Below are positions 6,989-15,800 of a stretch of 39,188 nt of DNA, one piece after another. This DNA comes from Mycolicibacter sinensis. GTDB lineage: Bacteria > Actinomycetota > Actinomycetes > Mycobacteriales > Mycobacteriaceae. The position numbers and the translations under genes were made by a program. Location of the stretch: positions 1 to 39,188 of the forward strand of contig NZ_LZJK01000102.1 of the NCBI RefSeq assembly GCF_001667945.1, given 5' to 3'. Under the pieces are notes generated by a model that had not been told where the DNA came from, made no database searches, and saw nothing but the letters and a program-made list of their open reading frames with translations. Position 1 is the stretch's first letter; each line of letters starts with the position of its first letter.

Positions 6989-7445
6989 CTAGGTGGGAAA
7001 AAGGAGTTAAACCCACCTGCCTAGCAGCAACCCTCGGGTCCGGCACCCTGCGGCCGCGGCTAAGTCTAAGATTCTGGGATCAAGGGAACTTCTCTCATTT
7101 CCCTCTCCCAGACTATATGGGTGCAATAATCTGAGTTAGTGAAGTCTGCACCTTAAAATGTGACCAACACCACATACTAACCCACTCGGAATCAGCGCTC
7201 CCTTTACCCCTCCCAGGTTATATGGGTTCGACTTTTCGCGTTTAGGTGTACTTAGTGATGAAGATCACCATTGAAGGTCTCCTAAACAGAGGCTCTGAAA
7301 GCCTCTGTGCAGTGTTTAGGGTATCTATCACCTACCTGAGTCACCTGGGGATACCCAACTACTGCCTAGTCTTTTGATCTTCCCTGCTAACCGTAAGAAC
7401 GATACCTAGAAAAGCCTGGTCAAGTAGGTAGCGGTGCTACGGACG
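6989..7445 (-). other. Non-coding region rich in stem-loops and repeated boxes
   Basis: I see no convincing gene. Stems include CTAGGTGGG with CCCACCT (6989-7018), a two-part hairpin TCTGGGA/TCCCAGA (7073-7112) enclosing AGGGAA/TTCCCT, ACAGAGGCT/AGCCTCTGT (7286-7308), GTTTAGG/CCTAAAC (7240-7287) enclosing GTGAT/ATCAC, and GGGTATC/GATACCC (7319-7356). Two copies of CTCCCAGNNTATATGGGT lie at 7105-7122 and 7210-7227. The region could be a long structured RNA, a regulatory region or both. Confidence 0.55.
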
Positions 7446-7910
7446 TTAGTCGCCTATGTCGAACCACGAATCTATGTCGTCGTCAGCAGCGTGGTGCGCT
7501 TCGATCTGCCGCATTCTGTAATCCGAGACACCTTTACCAGCGCGGTTCTTCCGTGTCTTACGGGCTGATCTCATCTGCTGCCGGTGTCGCCTATCTTCCC
7601 CTTGCTGACACTCTCCGCAGTGGTGACACCACCGCTGTGCTTTGTCAGATTCCCGGACGATACCCCCACCGCAATCCGCGCATACCGAATACTGCGTGAC
7701 ACGGTGATTCCAATACACGCGGATATGGTCTACGCCGTGCGGATCGGCCGGCGTGCCGAAATACACCTTCGGCAGTGTCATCTTGTCTCTGGCCGCTTGC
7801 AGGGCAGCCTTAGAACGCTTGTGGTAGGCGATAGCCTTCTCCACACCGACTACAGCGTCCGGGTGACTACGGCCCGTCTGAAACCGGTGCCCGTCCCAAT
7901 TTCCTAGCAA
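7446..7910 (-). CDS. Phage protein with zinc-ribbon-like motif (154 aa)
   Basis: TTG at 7910 is chosen because an excellent GGAGGTG lies about seven bases before it. The middle carries CADCGGG and CHHCGEC spaced as in a zinc ribbon, followed by a basic helical stretch (RHRQQMRSARKTRKNRAGK) and an acidic tail ending DIDSWFDIGD. This composition suggests nucleic-acid binding. It is the first leftward gene after the candidate RNA gene and its terminator. No named family is claimed; an HNH nuclease was considered, but I do not see the H-N-H residues. Confidence 0.65.
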   Translation of the reverse strand: MLGNWDGHRFQTGRSHPDAVVGVEKAIAYHKRSKAALQAARDKMTLPKVYFGTPADPHGVDHIRVYWNHRVTQYSVCADCGGGIVRESDKAQRWCHHCGECQQGEDRRHRQQMRSARKTRKNRAGKGVSDYRMRQIEAHHAADDDIDSWFDIGD

Positions 7911-7942
7911 TATTCACCTCCGCTCTATTAGTCCTGAAAACA

Positions 7943-7969
7943 CAAAAGCCCCGGCGGTGATCCGGGGCT
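7943..7969 (-). terminator. Rho-independent terminator of the candidate RNA gene
   Basis: AGCCCCGG (7947-7954) and CCGGGGCT (7962-7969) form a perfect 8-bp stem with a seven-base loop, followed on the minus strand by TTTTGTGTTTTC. It stands 26 bases before the ribosome site of the 7910 gene, so that gene needs read-through or its own promoter. Confidence 0.75.
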
Positions 7970-8281
7970 ATAAGCTGGCTGAAACTCTCGTTCTGCGCGC
8001 AGACTCCACCCGCAACAACAATTCGATCTCGCGGGTCCACCGTGCGCTGCGCTTGCAACGTAGTTGCTGCGCTTGGCGCAGACACGCACGGTGTCAAGCT
8101 GGTGGTTGGCAGCGACCTAGTTGGGTTCCTGAGCAGCTCCCCTGTTCGGGCTACTGCCGTGATACCCGCGACATAGCGGGTAGGCCGGTATCCTCCACCC
8201 GTCATGGCAGGGCCTTGACTTGACCTCGCTCTGGGTGCCGACATCCAATATCACCGAAGCTCACCGCCGGGACATACCGGC
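7943..8281 (-). ncRNA. Candidate structured non-coding RNA of the element
   Basis: No convincing reading frame is seen, yet the stretch is bounded by candidate leftward promoters (8287-8315, 8358-8387) and a terminator (7947-7969). In order of transcription it contains CGCCGG/CCGGCG (8265-8282), TACCCGC/GCGGGTA (8163-8182), GCTTG/CAAGC enclosing GACAC/GTGTC, a compound hairpin at 8038-8093 in which CACCGTGCG/CGCACGGTG, CTGCGC/GCGCAG and GCAAC/GTTGC nest, ACCCGC/GCGGGT (8008-8036), and the terminator. The first two hairpins share the same six-base loop. I find no tRNA T-arm and no tmRNA-like end, so it matches no known class that I can recognise by eye. Confidence 0.5.
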
Positions 8282-8286
8282 GACTG

Positions 8287-8315
8287 CTTCTAGTTCGCTG
8301 CTATTCGGTTGTCAA
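8287..8315 (-). promoter_or_regulatory. Candidate leftward promoter P2
   Basis: On the minus strand a perfect TTGACA (8315-8310) is followed after 17 bases by TAGAAG (8292-8287). Transcription would start near 8280, at the base of the first hairpin of the candidate RNA. Confidence 0.55.
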
Positions 8316-8357
8316 TGTGCAGACAAGCGCCACCGTCGGCAGACCTGTCCTCACCTC

Positions 8358-8387
8358 AAGATAGCCGCCAAACGGATCATGCGTCAA
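8358..8387 (-). promoter_or_regulatory. Candidate leftward promoter P1
   Basis: On the minus strand TTGACG (8387-8382) is followed after 18 bases by TATCTT (8363-8358). It lies about 70 bases upstream of P2 in tandem and in the gap after the 8409 gene. Confidence 0.5.
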
Positions 8388-8408
8388 GTTGGGGGTATGT
8401 GAGGTCGG

Positions 8409-8663
8409 TCACTCATCCTCGTGGATGCTCTGGTTTGGGCGCAAACCGCCAGGTGCATACGGCCCGGTCACCAGCGCATCACACGCGCCGAACGGACCCA
8501 CAAACCCGCCGGTATCCGGGCAGTAGTAGGTATCGCTGAAATCCCCGCTACATAGCCGTTGGTCGTAGCAATACGGTTCGTAGGGGTCCGCGCTGGCGGC
8601 AGGTGTGGACAGGCCAGACACAGCGGCTATGGCAGTGAGCACCGAGAAAAGTAGCCGGGTCAC
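8409..8663 (-). CDS. Small secreted cysteine-rich mycobacterial protein
   Basis: The 84-residue product starts with a classical signal peptide (basic MTRLL, hydrophobic core, ASADP cleavage region at about residue 25). The mature part has six cysteines in a pattern common to small exported mycobacterial proteins (YCYDQRLCSGD, YYCPDTGGFVGPFGACD, then TGPYAPGG), where they probably form disulfides. The function of such proteins is unknown. Its start overlaps the end of the upstream gene. A secreted host-type protein inside a phage element may be a cargo gene. Confidence 0.7.
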   Translation of the reverse strand: MTRLLFSVLTAIAAVSGLSTPAASADPYEPYCYDQRLCSGDFSDTYYCPDTGGFVGPFGACDALVTGPYAPGGLRPNQSIHEDE

Positions 8664-8935
8664 TTCAACAACCCCTGAAAGTCTTGTAGCGCCATACCGT
8701 CACGGCGGGCTACGGGCGATAGCCACCAACTGATTTGGACTCTGCCGAACATGAATCCGGAGTGATCGACTGTCACCTGATCGGCCAATACCATCCGGTG
8801 CTGTTCGATGTGCTCGATAATCGGGTAAGGCTCCGGGTCGGTGTCGCGTAACTCAACCGAGCGGTACACCACTAACTGCAACTCGTTGCCGGCGGCCATG
8901 AGCCAGCACGGATCGGATGCGATGGTGTCGAACAT
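8660..8935 (-). CDS. Hypothetical protein at element right end (91 aa)
   Basis: ATG at 8935 has AGGAG about ten bases upstream. The protein looks globular and soluble: an N-terminal beta-like stretch (NELQLVVYRSVELRD), a central HIEQH segment, and a Trp-containing C-terminal part. I recognise no family. It overlaps the secreted-protein gene by four bases and is the last gene before the host junction, so the pair may be accessory cargo of the element. Confidence 0.6.
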   Translation of the reverse strand: MFDTIASDPCWLMAAGNELQLVVYRSVELRDTDPEPYPIIEHIEQHRMVLADQVTVDHSGFMFGRVQISWWLSPVARRDGMALQDFQGLLK

Positions 8936-8979
8936 GGTGACGAGTCTCCTATCGGTCGGGGAGCGGACACAACCTGTTT

Positions 8980-9010
8980 GTCATCGTGTTGTGTTCGACC
9001 AGCAAATCCC
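8980..9010. other. Right junction of the element (att region)
   Basis: To the right the frame reads DQQIPMEVAFAG, a conserved part of mycobacterial HhH-GPD glycosylases. To the left nothing resembles the expected N-terminal part of that protein. The switch lies at about 8990-9000. The exact core cannot be defined without the left end. Confidence 0.55.
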
Positions 9011-9508
9011 TATGGAAGTCGCGTTCGCCGGGCCCAAGAAGATCGCCGACCGGATGGGCGGGCTCGACCCGCACGAGATCGCCGGCCGCGACCCCGAAGA
9101 GTTCGCCGCCCTGTGTGCGGAAAAGCCTGCGGTGCACCGGTTTCCAGGATCGATGGCGGCCCGGGTGCAGGCGTTGGCCCGGGCCATCGTCGACCAGTAC
9201 GGCGGTGACACGGCCGCGCTGTGGACGGTCGGTGAGCCCGACGGGGCGCAGGTGTACCAGCGGCTCAAGGCGTTGCCCGGCTTCGGTGAGCAGAAGGCGC
9301 GGATCTTTCTGGCATTGCTCGGCAAGCAGTACGGCGTGACCCGCCGGGGTGGCGCGAGGCCGCCGGAGCCTACGGCGGCGCCGGCACCCACCTGTCGATC
9401 GCCGATGTCGTCGATGCGGCGTCGCTGCAGCAGGTACGGTCCACCAAGAAGGCCCAGAAACAGGCTGCGAAACAAGCCCGGGAGAGCAAGGGAAAGGCGG
9501 CGACGTGA
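8991..9508 (+). pseudogene. HhH-GPD base-excision repair protein (Rv1156-like), split and frameshifted
   Basis: The remaining part encodes DQQIPMEVAF, the HRFPGSMAARV region and the helix-hairpin-helix LPGFGEQKARIFLALLGKQYG, matching the Rv1156-type DNA glycosylase family, which acts on damaged bases. The N-terminal part is missing because the element ends here. After GVT at about 9340 the frame shifts: a different frame carries the proper C-terminus (WREAAGAYGGAG, later HLSIADVVDAAS) to TGA at 9506-9508. Two independent lesions make it inactive unless the 5' part is supplied by excision. Its stop overlaps the start of the next gene. Confidence 0.85.
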
Positions 9509-9651
9509 AGACCCATCTGAACTGTCCGTGCGGTGAGGCCATCGTCGGTAAGGACGAGGACGACCTGGTCGACCTGACCCAGAAACATCTCGCCGATGCG
9601 CATCCCGGTATGAGCTACGACCGGGACGCCATCTTGTTCATGGCCTACTGA
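9505..9651 (+). CDS. DUF1059-type small protein
   Basis: GTG at 9505 overlaps the TGA of the glycosylase frame, which is the normal arrangement in mycobacteria and fixes the start. The 48-residue protein has CPCGEAI near the N-terminus, then DLVDLTQKHLADAHPGM, the Cys/His pattern of DUF1059-like small proteins that probably bind a metal. The function is unknown. With the upstream gene broken and the element inserted, its original promoter may be lost. Confidence 0.75.
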   Translation: MKTHLNCPCGEAIVGKDEDDLVDLTQKHLADAHPGMSYDRDAILFMAY

Positions 9652-9655
9652 CGCC

Positions 9656-10651
9656 TCAGGGCACCACCGTCGAGCCGATGGTCGGCAGGAAGTTGCACTG
9701 GTGGTCCTTGGTGCTGACCTGACCGAAGATCGTCGACAAGATGCTGCCCGAGCCGGTGTCGACGATCGCGGTCAGCGTGGTAGGCCCGTCGGCGTTGATG
9801 TCCGAGCGCGGCTGCAAGGTGGCGCTGCCGGACTTCCCGGTGGTCAGGTTGACCCAGGTTACGTTCAATGGCAGCTTCTGGGTCTCGGCCGGCCCGGGGG
9901 TGCCCACAGCGGTGAAGACGTACGCGGTCTGGCCGGCCTTGGGGCCCGGGGTGGGAATAGTGGCCGGGCCGGCCACCGACAGGGCGGTGGCGATGACGTT
10001 GCCGCCGTCGGCCAGGCAGTTCTGGCCGATTGACGGGTACATGAAGTCCTGGGTCGGCGGGGCATCCGGGCCGAATCCGGGGTTGGCGGCCGGTGCCGCG
10101 TCGGGCGCCGGGGCCTCGGCCGGGACGGCTTGGGCCGGCGGTGCGACCACGGCAGCGGCTTCCGGCGGAGCCGGCACGGCTTCCGGAGCGCTGGGTGCGG
10201 CCTGCGGAACCGGCCCGACCGACTTGGCGGGGTCTACGCCGCTGGGCAGGTGGGCCACCAAGCCCGGTGCCGAGCCGGCCGTGGGCACGTGCTCGCTGGG
10301 CAGCACGGCTGGAGCCTCCGGCGGCGACTGCACGAACTGAGCCACCGAATCGGCCACCTGCCGGGAACCAGCCGGCGCCGAGGAGTTTCCGGCGAACGCC
10401 GCGGCGGCAGCAGCCAGCAGCGAGGTGGCCCCGGCCGGGTCGGCGGCTGCCTGTTGGATCACCGGGCTCAACTGCTCGATGGCGGGCAAGCCGGGGAACC
10501 CAGCGGTGGGCAGCGGCAGGGCCGGCACGGCCGGGTCGGCAGCGGCGACCGGCAGCAAACCGCCGAAGAGCAGTGCGGCCGACGAGCCGGCCGCGACGGT
10601 CGCAGTGGCGACGGCACTCGTCGTGCTGAACAGTGTCCGGAAGCGCGACAT
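9656..10651 (-). CDS. Exported Ala/Pro-rich protein (Rv1157c-like)
   Basis: ATG at 10651 has GGGGA close upstream and begins a clear signal peptide (MSRFRTLFS, Ala-rich core, cleavage near AAADP). After it comes a long Ala/Pro low-complexity segment (residues about 35-200), then a compact C-terminal domain of about 125 residues with two cysteines (SIGQNCLADG and DHQCNF) that probably form a disulfide. The order next to pimE matches Rv1157c. The function is unknown; such proteins are cell-wall or secreted. The convergent small gene ends four bases away. Confidence 0.75.
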   Translation of the reverse strand: MSRFRTLFSTTSAVATATVAAGSSAALLFGGLLPVAAADPAVPALPLPTAGFPGLPAIEQLSPVIQQAAADPAGATSLLAAAAAAFAGNSSAPAGSRQVADSVAQFVQSPPEAPAVLPSEHVPTAGSAPGLVAHLPSGVDPAKSVGPVPQAAPSAPEAVPAPPEAAAVVAPPAQAVPAEAPAPDAAPAANPGFGPDAPPTQDFMYPSIGQNCLADGGNVIATALSVAGPATIPTPGPKAGQTAYVFTAVGTPGPAETQKLPLNVTWVNLTTGKSGSATLQPRSDINADGPTTLTAIVDTGSGSILSTIFGQVSTKDHQCNFLPTIGSTVVP

Positions 10652-10849
10652 GGGATCCCCAATTCCTCGGCGGTGGCAGCTACGAAACCCGAAGCTATCT
10701 TGTTGCTGGTGAGGCTCAAGTGACACGAGTGTCATTTATGGGACCGTTACGGACCCGAGCCGCGACGGTGATCGGCCCCGCTGTTCGCTAAAGTCGTCGG
10801 CGTAGACACCACCCTCGACACCCCGGCCGCGCGCACCTGGGCGAACCGA

Positions 10850-12025
10850 GTGACCGCCTCGGCCCCGCTACTGCTGGCGGCCAGCGTCCTGGCCCGCCTC
10901 GCCTGGACCTACCTGACCCCGCGCGGCGCCAACTTCGTCGACCTGCACGTCTACATCAGCGGTGCGGCCGCGCTGGGCCGGCCGGGCGGGCTGTATGACT
11001 ACGTCTACGCCGACCAGACGCCCGACTTCCCGCTGCCGTTCACCTACCCGCCGTTCGCCGCGGTGGTGTTCTATCCGCTGCACCTGCTGCCCTTCGGGCT
11101 GGTCGCCTTGCTCTGGCAGATCGGCACCATGGCCGCCCTCTACGGGGTGGTCCGGCTCAGCCAGCGGCTGCTCGGGGCCGCGGGCGGCGCCGGCCGGCGG
11201 GTGGCGATGGCCTGGACGGCGGTGGGGATCTGGACCGAACCGTTGCGCAGCACCTTCGACTACGGCCAGATCAACGTGATCCTGGTGTTGGCGGTGCTCT
11301 ACGCGGTCTACAGCAGCCGCTGGTGGGTGTCGGGGCTGCTGGTGGGCCTGGCCGCCGGGGTGAAGCTGACCCCGGCGATCGCCGGGCTGTACCTGGCCGG
11401 GGTGCGGCGCTGGGCCGCCGCGGTGTTCTCGGCGGCGGTGTTCGCCGCCACGGTCGCGGTCTCGGTGTGGGTGACCGGGGACCAGGCGCGCCGGTACTTC
11501 ACCGAGCTGCTCGGCGACGCCCACCGGGTGGGGCCGATCGGCACCTCGTTCAACCAGTCCTGGCGTGGCGGAATCTCGCGGATCCTCGGCCACGACGCCG
11601 GCTACGGGCCGCCGGTGCTGATCGCGGTCGGCGTGACCGCGGTGCTGGCCGTGCTGGCCTGGCGCGCCCTGAGCAGCAACCCCGCCCGGCCCGACCCGCT
11701 CGGCCTGCTGCTGGTGGTGGAGCTCTTCGGGCTCTTGGCCTCGCCGATCTCCTGGACCCACCACTGGGTGTGGCTGGTGCCGCTGATGATCTGGCTGCTG
11801 CACGGCCCGCACGCGGATCGCCGGGGCGCCCGAGTGCTGGGCTGGGGCTGGCTGGCACTGACCCTGATCGGGGTGCCCTGGCTGCTGAGCTTCGCCCAGC
11901 CGACGATCTGGCAGGACGGCCGGCCGTGGTATCTGGCGTGGGCCGGTCTGGTCTATATCGCCGGTGCGGTGGCCACCCTGGGCTGGATGGCGCGCACCCA
12001 GGTCAGGCCGCCAGCACCCGGTTGA
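10850..12025 (+). CDS. pimE: Polyprenol-phosphate-mannose-dependent mannosyltransferase PimE
   Basis: This GT-C (GT87) membrane enzyme adds the fifth mannose of polar PIMs on the outer face of the plasma membrane, using polyprenyl-phosphomannose. The sequence has many hydrophobic segments, the N-terminal loop NFVDLHVY with the Asp known as catalytic in the family (residue 31 from this start), [20 protein letters not shown], and [18 protein letters not shown]. It is 391 residues against about 430 in M. tuberculosis, the difference being at the N-terminus, so the start may be further upstream. Its 3' end overlaps the convergent dehydratase gene by 23 bases. Confidence 0.9.
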   Translation: MTASAPLLLAASVLARLAWTYLTPRGANFVDLHVYISGAAALGRPGGLYDYVYADQTPDFPLPFTYPPFAAVVFYPLHLLPFGLVALLWQIGTMAALYGVVRLSQRLLGAAGGAGRRVAMAWTAVGIWTEPLRSTFDYGQINVILVLAVLYAVYSSRWWVSGLLVGLAAGVKLTPAIAGLYLAGVRRWAAAVFSAAVFAATVAVSVWVTGDQARRYFTELLGDAHRVGPIGTSFNQSWRGGISRILGHDAGYGPPVLIAVGVTAVLAVLAWRALSSNPARPDPLGLLLVVELFGLLASPISWTHHWVWLVPLMIWLLHGPHADRRGARVLGWGWLALTLIGVPWLLSFAQPTIWQDGRPWYLAWAGLVYIAGAVATLGWMARTQVRPPAPG

Positions 12026-12287
12026 TCTCGCAGGCCATCGCCACGTCCTTGTCGGTGATGCCCCCTTCGGAGTGCGTCACCAACGCGAACGTCACCGTGC
12101 GCCAGCGAATGTCGATATCGGGGTGGTGATCGGCCGCCTCGGCGCGCTCGGCGACCTGCCGGACCGCCTCAATGCCGGCCAGAAACGAGCCGAACTTGAT
12201 CGAGCGGCGCAGCGCGCCGCCGGAGTGTTCCCAACCCTCGAGGCCGCCCAGTGCGGCGTCCACCTGGTCATCGGTCAACAAAGCCAT
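12003..12287 (-). CDS. Pterin-4a-carbinolamine dehydratase family protein
   Basis: The 94-residue protein carries the family motif [20 protein letters not shown] with the catalytic-type histidines, and the C-terminal [16 protein letters not shown]. These enzymes dehydrate 4a-hydroxy-tetrahydropterin; in mycobacteria the physiological substrate is unclear and a moonlighting role is possible. It corresponds in position to Rv1159A and diverges from mutT2, with 33 bases between the two starts. No lesion is seen. Confidence 0.88.
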   Translation of the reverse strand: MALLTDDQVDAALGGLEGWEHSGGALRRSIKFGSFLAGIEAVRQVAERAEAADHHPDIDIRWRTVTFALVTHSEGGITDKDVAMACEINRVLAA

Positions 12288-12320
12288 ACCCGACGGTAGG
12301 ACGGTATAGCCTCACACGCC

Positions 12321-12713
12321 ATGCCCAACCAGATCGTCGTCGCCGGCGCCGTGATCGTCGGGCCGGCAGTGCTCATCGCTCAGCGACGCCGCCCGCCGGA
12401 GCTGGCCGGGCGTTGGGAACTGCCTGGCGGCAAGGTCATGCCCGGCGAGACCGAACCGGCTGCGCTGGCCCGCGAGCTCGCCGAGGAGCTGGGCCTCGAC
12501 GCCGCGGCGATGACGGTGGGCGAGCGCCTCGGCGCCGACGTCGTGCTCGACTCCGGCCTGACGTTGCGCGCCTACCGGGTCAGCCTGGCGCGCGGCGAAC
12601 CTCGCCCGCACGATCACCAGGCCCTTCGCTGGGTGACCGCTGTGGACTTGTTTGACGTTGACTGGGTACCTGCCGATCGAGCTTGGCTGGCCGAGCTGGC
12701 TCGGGCACTGTAG
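12321..12713 (+). CDS. mutT2: Nudix hydrolase MutT2
   Basis: The 130-residue protein contains a complete Nudix box at about residues 34-56 (GKVMPGETEPAALARELAEE followed by LGL), the metal-binding helix for hydrolysis of nucleoside diphosphates linked to another moiety. MutT2 proteins clean the nucleotide pool (8-oxo-dGTP, and in mycobacteria 5-methyl-CTP and dCTP). The locus between the dehydratase and narG matches Rv1160. ATG at 12321 gives MPNQIVVAGAVI, the usual start. Confidence 0.9.
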   Translation: MPNQIVVAGAVIVGPAVLIAQRRRPPELAGRWELPGGKVMPGETEPAALARELAEELGLDAAAMTVGERLGADVVLDSGLTLRAYRVSLARGEPRPHDHQALRWVTAVDLFDVDWVPADRAWLAELARAL

Positions 12714-12863
12714 TGAAACAGCTCTGTAAATTCTGCCGATGAATTGAGTCGCGTGGCGATATACCCCGCTACGCTGGGATTTTGAGCCTGAGACGGTGTG
12801 CTGCGGCCGCCCGGCCTGCTACCTGAACCGCCGGAGTGCGGCGACCCTCTAAGGAGTACCCCG

Positions 12864-15800
12864 ATGACACGCGCAATGCCGCCCGCATCACCCTCTGCGG
12901 CCCGGATCGGCGGTCCGCTCGAGGAGCTGCTGGAACGCAGCGGCCGGTTCTTCACGCCGGGTGAGGTTTCGGCGGACCTGCGGACCGTCACCCGCCGCGG
13001 TGGCCGCCAGGCCGACATCTTCTACCGGGACCGCTGGAGCCACGACAAGGTGGTCCGGTCCACCCACGGGGTGAACTGCACCGGGTCGTGCTCGTGGAAG
13101 ATCTTCGTCAAGGACGGAATCATCACCTGGGAGAACCAGGCGACCGACTATCCCTCGGTGGGTCCGGACCGCCCCGAGTACGAGCCCCGCGGCTGCCCGC
13201 GCGGCGCCTCGTTCTCCTGGTACTCCTACTCGCCGACCCGGATCCGCTACCCCTACGCCCGGGGACCGCTCGTGCAGATGTTCCGGGAAGCCAAGGCGCG
13301 CCTGGGCGACCCGGTGCTGGCCTGGGCGGATATCCAGGCCGACCCGGAACGCCGCCGGCGCTACCAGCAGGCCCGCGGCATGGGCGGGCTGGTTCGGGTG
13401 AGCTGGGCCGAGGCGACCGAGATGATCGCGGCCGCGCATGTGCACACCATCAAGGCCCACGGGCCCGACCGCATCGCCGGCTTCTCGCCGATTCCGGCGA
13501 TGTCGATGGTGTCGTTCGCCGCCGGATCCCGGTTCATCCAGATGCTCGGCGGGGTGATGACATCCTTCTACGACTGGTATGCCGACCTGCCGGTCGCATC
13601 TCCGCAGGTGTTCGGTGACCAGACCGACGTCCCGGAGTCCGGGGACTGGTGGGACGCCGCGTACCTGATGATGTGGGGCTCCAACGTCCCGATCACCCGC
13701 ACACCGGACGCGCACTGGATGGCCGAGGTGCGCTACCGCGGCACCAAGGTGGTCAGTGTCAGCCCGGACTACGCCGACAACACCAAATTCGCCGACGAGT
13801 GGATGCCCTGCGCGGCCGGCACCGACGGTGCGCTGGCCATGGCGATGGGCCACGTCATCCTCACCGAGTGCTACGTCAAGCAGGAGGTGCCGTTCTTCAC
13901 CGACTACGTGCGCCGCTACACCGACCTGCCGTTCCTGATCAAGCTGGAGCAGCGCGACGGCCGGCTGGTGCCGGGCAAGAACCTGACCGCCGCCGATCTC
14001 GGTCAGACGGTCGAAAATGCCGCCTTCAAGCCGGCCCTGCTGGATGAAGACACCGACAGCGTTGTGGTGCCGCACGGCTCGTTGGGCTTCCGCTGGGGCG
14101 ACGAGGGCATGGGCAAATGGAACCTCGATCTCGGTGACATCCGGCCGGCGTTGACCGTGCTGGAACCGGCGGAGCGCAACGGGCACCGGCGCACTGCCCT
14201 GGTGTCGCTGCCCGGTTTCGACACCGTGGACGGCCACGGCACCGTCATCGAGCGCGGGGTCCCGGTGCGCCAGGTCGGCGAGCACCTGGTCTGCACGGTG
14301 TTCGACTTGATGCTGGCCAACTACTCGGTCGGGCGGCCTGGGCTGCCCGGCGAATGGCCCACCGGATACGACGACGGCACCCAGGTCAACACCCCGGCCT
14401 GGCAGGAGCCGATCACCGGCGTCTCGGCCGCCCAGGCGATCCGGGTTGCGCGCGAATTCGCCCGCAACGCAGAGGAATCCGGCGGCCGCTCGATGATCAT
14501 CATGGGCAGCGGGATCTGCCAGTGGTTCCACGGCGACGCCACCTACCGCGCGGTGCTGGCGCTGCTGATGCTGACCGGGTCGATGGGGCGCAACGGGGGC
14601 GGCTGGGCGCACTACGTCGGCCAGGAGAAGGTGCGCCCGCTGACCGGGTGGCAGACCATGGCCGCCGGCAACGACTGGTCGCGGCCACCGCGGCAGGTGC
14701 CGGGCACCTCCTACTGGTATGCGCACACCGACCAGTGGCGCTACGACGGCTACGGGGCGGACAAGCTGACCACCCCGCTGGGCCGCGGACGGTTCGATGG
14801 CAAGCACACCATGGATATCCTGGCGTCGGCCACCGCGATGGGCTGGAGCCCGTTCTACCCGCAATTCGACCGCTCCAGCCTGGAGGTGGCCGACGAGGCC
14901 GAGGCAGCCGGGCGCGACGCGGGGGAGTACGTCGCCGAGAAACTCGCTGCCGGGGAGCTGAAGCTGTCGGTGACCGACCCGGACAATCCGGTGAACTGGC
15001 CGCGGGTGCTCACGGTGTGGCGGGCCAACCTGATCGGCGCGTCCGGTAAGGGCGGGGAGTACTTCCTCAAGCATCTGCTGGGCACCGACGCCAGCGTGCT
15101 CGGCGAGCCGCCGGCCGGTGGGGTCAAACCCAAAACGGTGCGCTGGGACAGCGACATTCCCGAAGGCAAGCTCGACCTGCTGATGTCGATCGACTTCCGG
15201 ATGACCTCGACGACGCTGATGTCTGACATCGTGCTGCCCGCGGCGACCTGGTATGAGAAGGCCGACCTGTCCTCGACCGACATGCACCCGTATGTGCACT
15301 CCTTCAGCGCGGCGATCGACCCGCCGTGGGAGACCCGCAGCGACTACGATGCGTTCGGCGCGATCGCCCGGACCTTCAGCGGGCTCGCCAAAAAGCACCT
15401 GGGCGTCCGCAGTGACGTCGTGCTCACCGCGATGCTGCACGACACCGCCGACGCGATGGCCTATCCCGAGGGCACCGAACATGATTGGCTGAACTCCGGC
15501 GAGACGCCGGTCCCAGGCAAGACGATGCCCAAAGTCACGGTGGTGGAACGTGATTACCCGGCGATCCACGACAAGTGGCAGTCGCTCGGCCCGCTGGTGG
15601 AGACCTTGGGGCTGACCACCAAGGGCTACACGGTGTTTCCGCACGAAGAAGTCGCGGACCTGGCCGCCAGGTTCGGGGTGATGAAGTCCGGCGCCGGCGC
15701 AGGCCGCCCGGCGCTGACCACCGCGACGCGGATGGCCGACACCGTGCTGGCGTTGTCGGGCACCACCAACGGGCGGATCGCCACCGAGGGCTTCCGCGAG

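Larger units (their letters stand above)
1..8990. mobile_element. Integrated phage-like element (right-hand portion)
   Basis: The stretch is visibly less GC-rich than the rest of the window and its credible genes run leftward, apart from one headless plus-strand gene at 1048-1566. It contains phage structural genes (scaffold, capsid, connector), a terminase small subunit and a P4-type primase, and its right edge cuts into the HhH-GPD gene at about 8991. The left end is outside the window. No integrase, portal, tail or lysis gene is seen here. Capsid genes together with an autonomous replication module but no tail genes is the layout known for capsid-forming phage satellites; a partly deleted prophage is the alternative. 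Confidence 0.85.

Noticed and set aside
7867..8244. Minus-strand open frame of 125 codons
   Set aside because: It runs straight through the terminator hairpin at 7947-7969 and overlaps the start of the 7910 gene in another frame; the sequence has no coherent protein character.
7943..8281. tRNA or tmRNA at the element end
   Set aside because: No GGTTCGA-type T-arm, anticodon arm or CCA end could be found on either strand.
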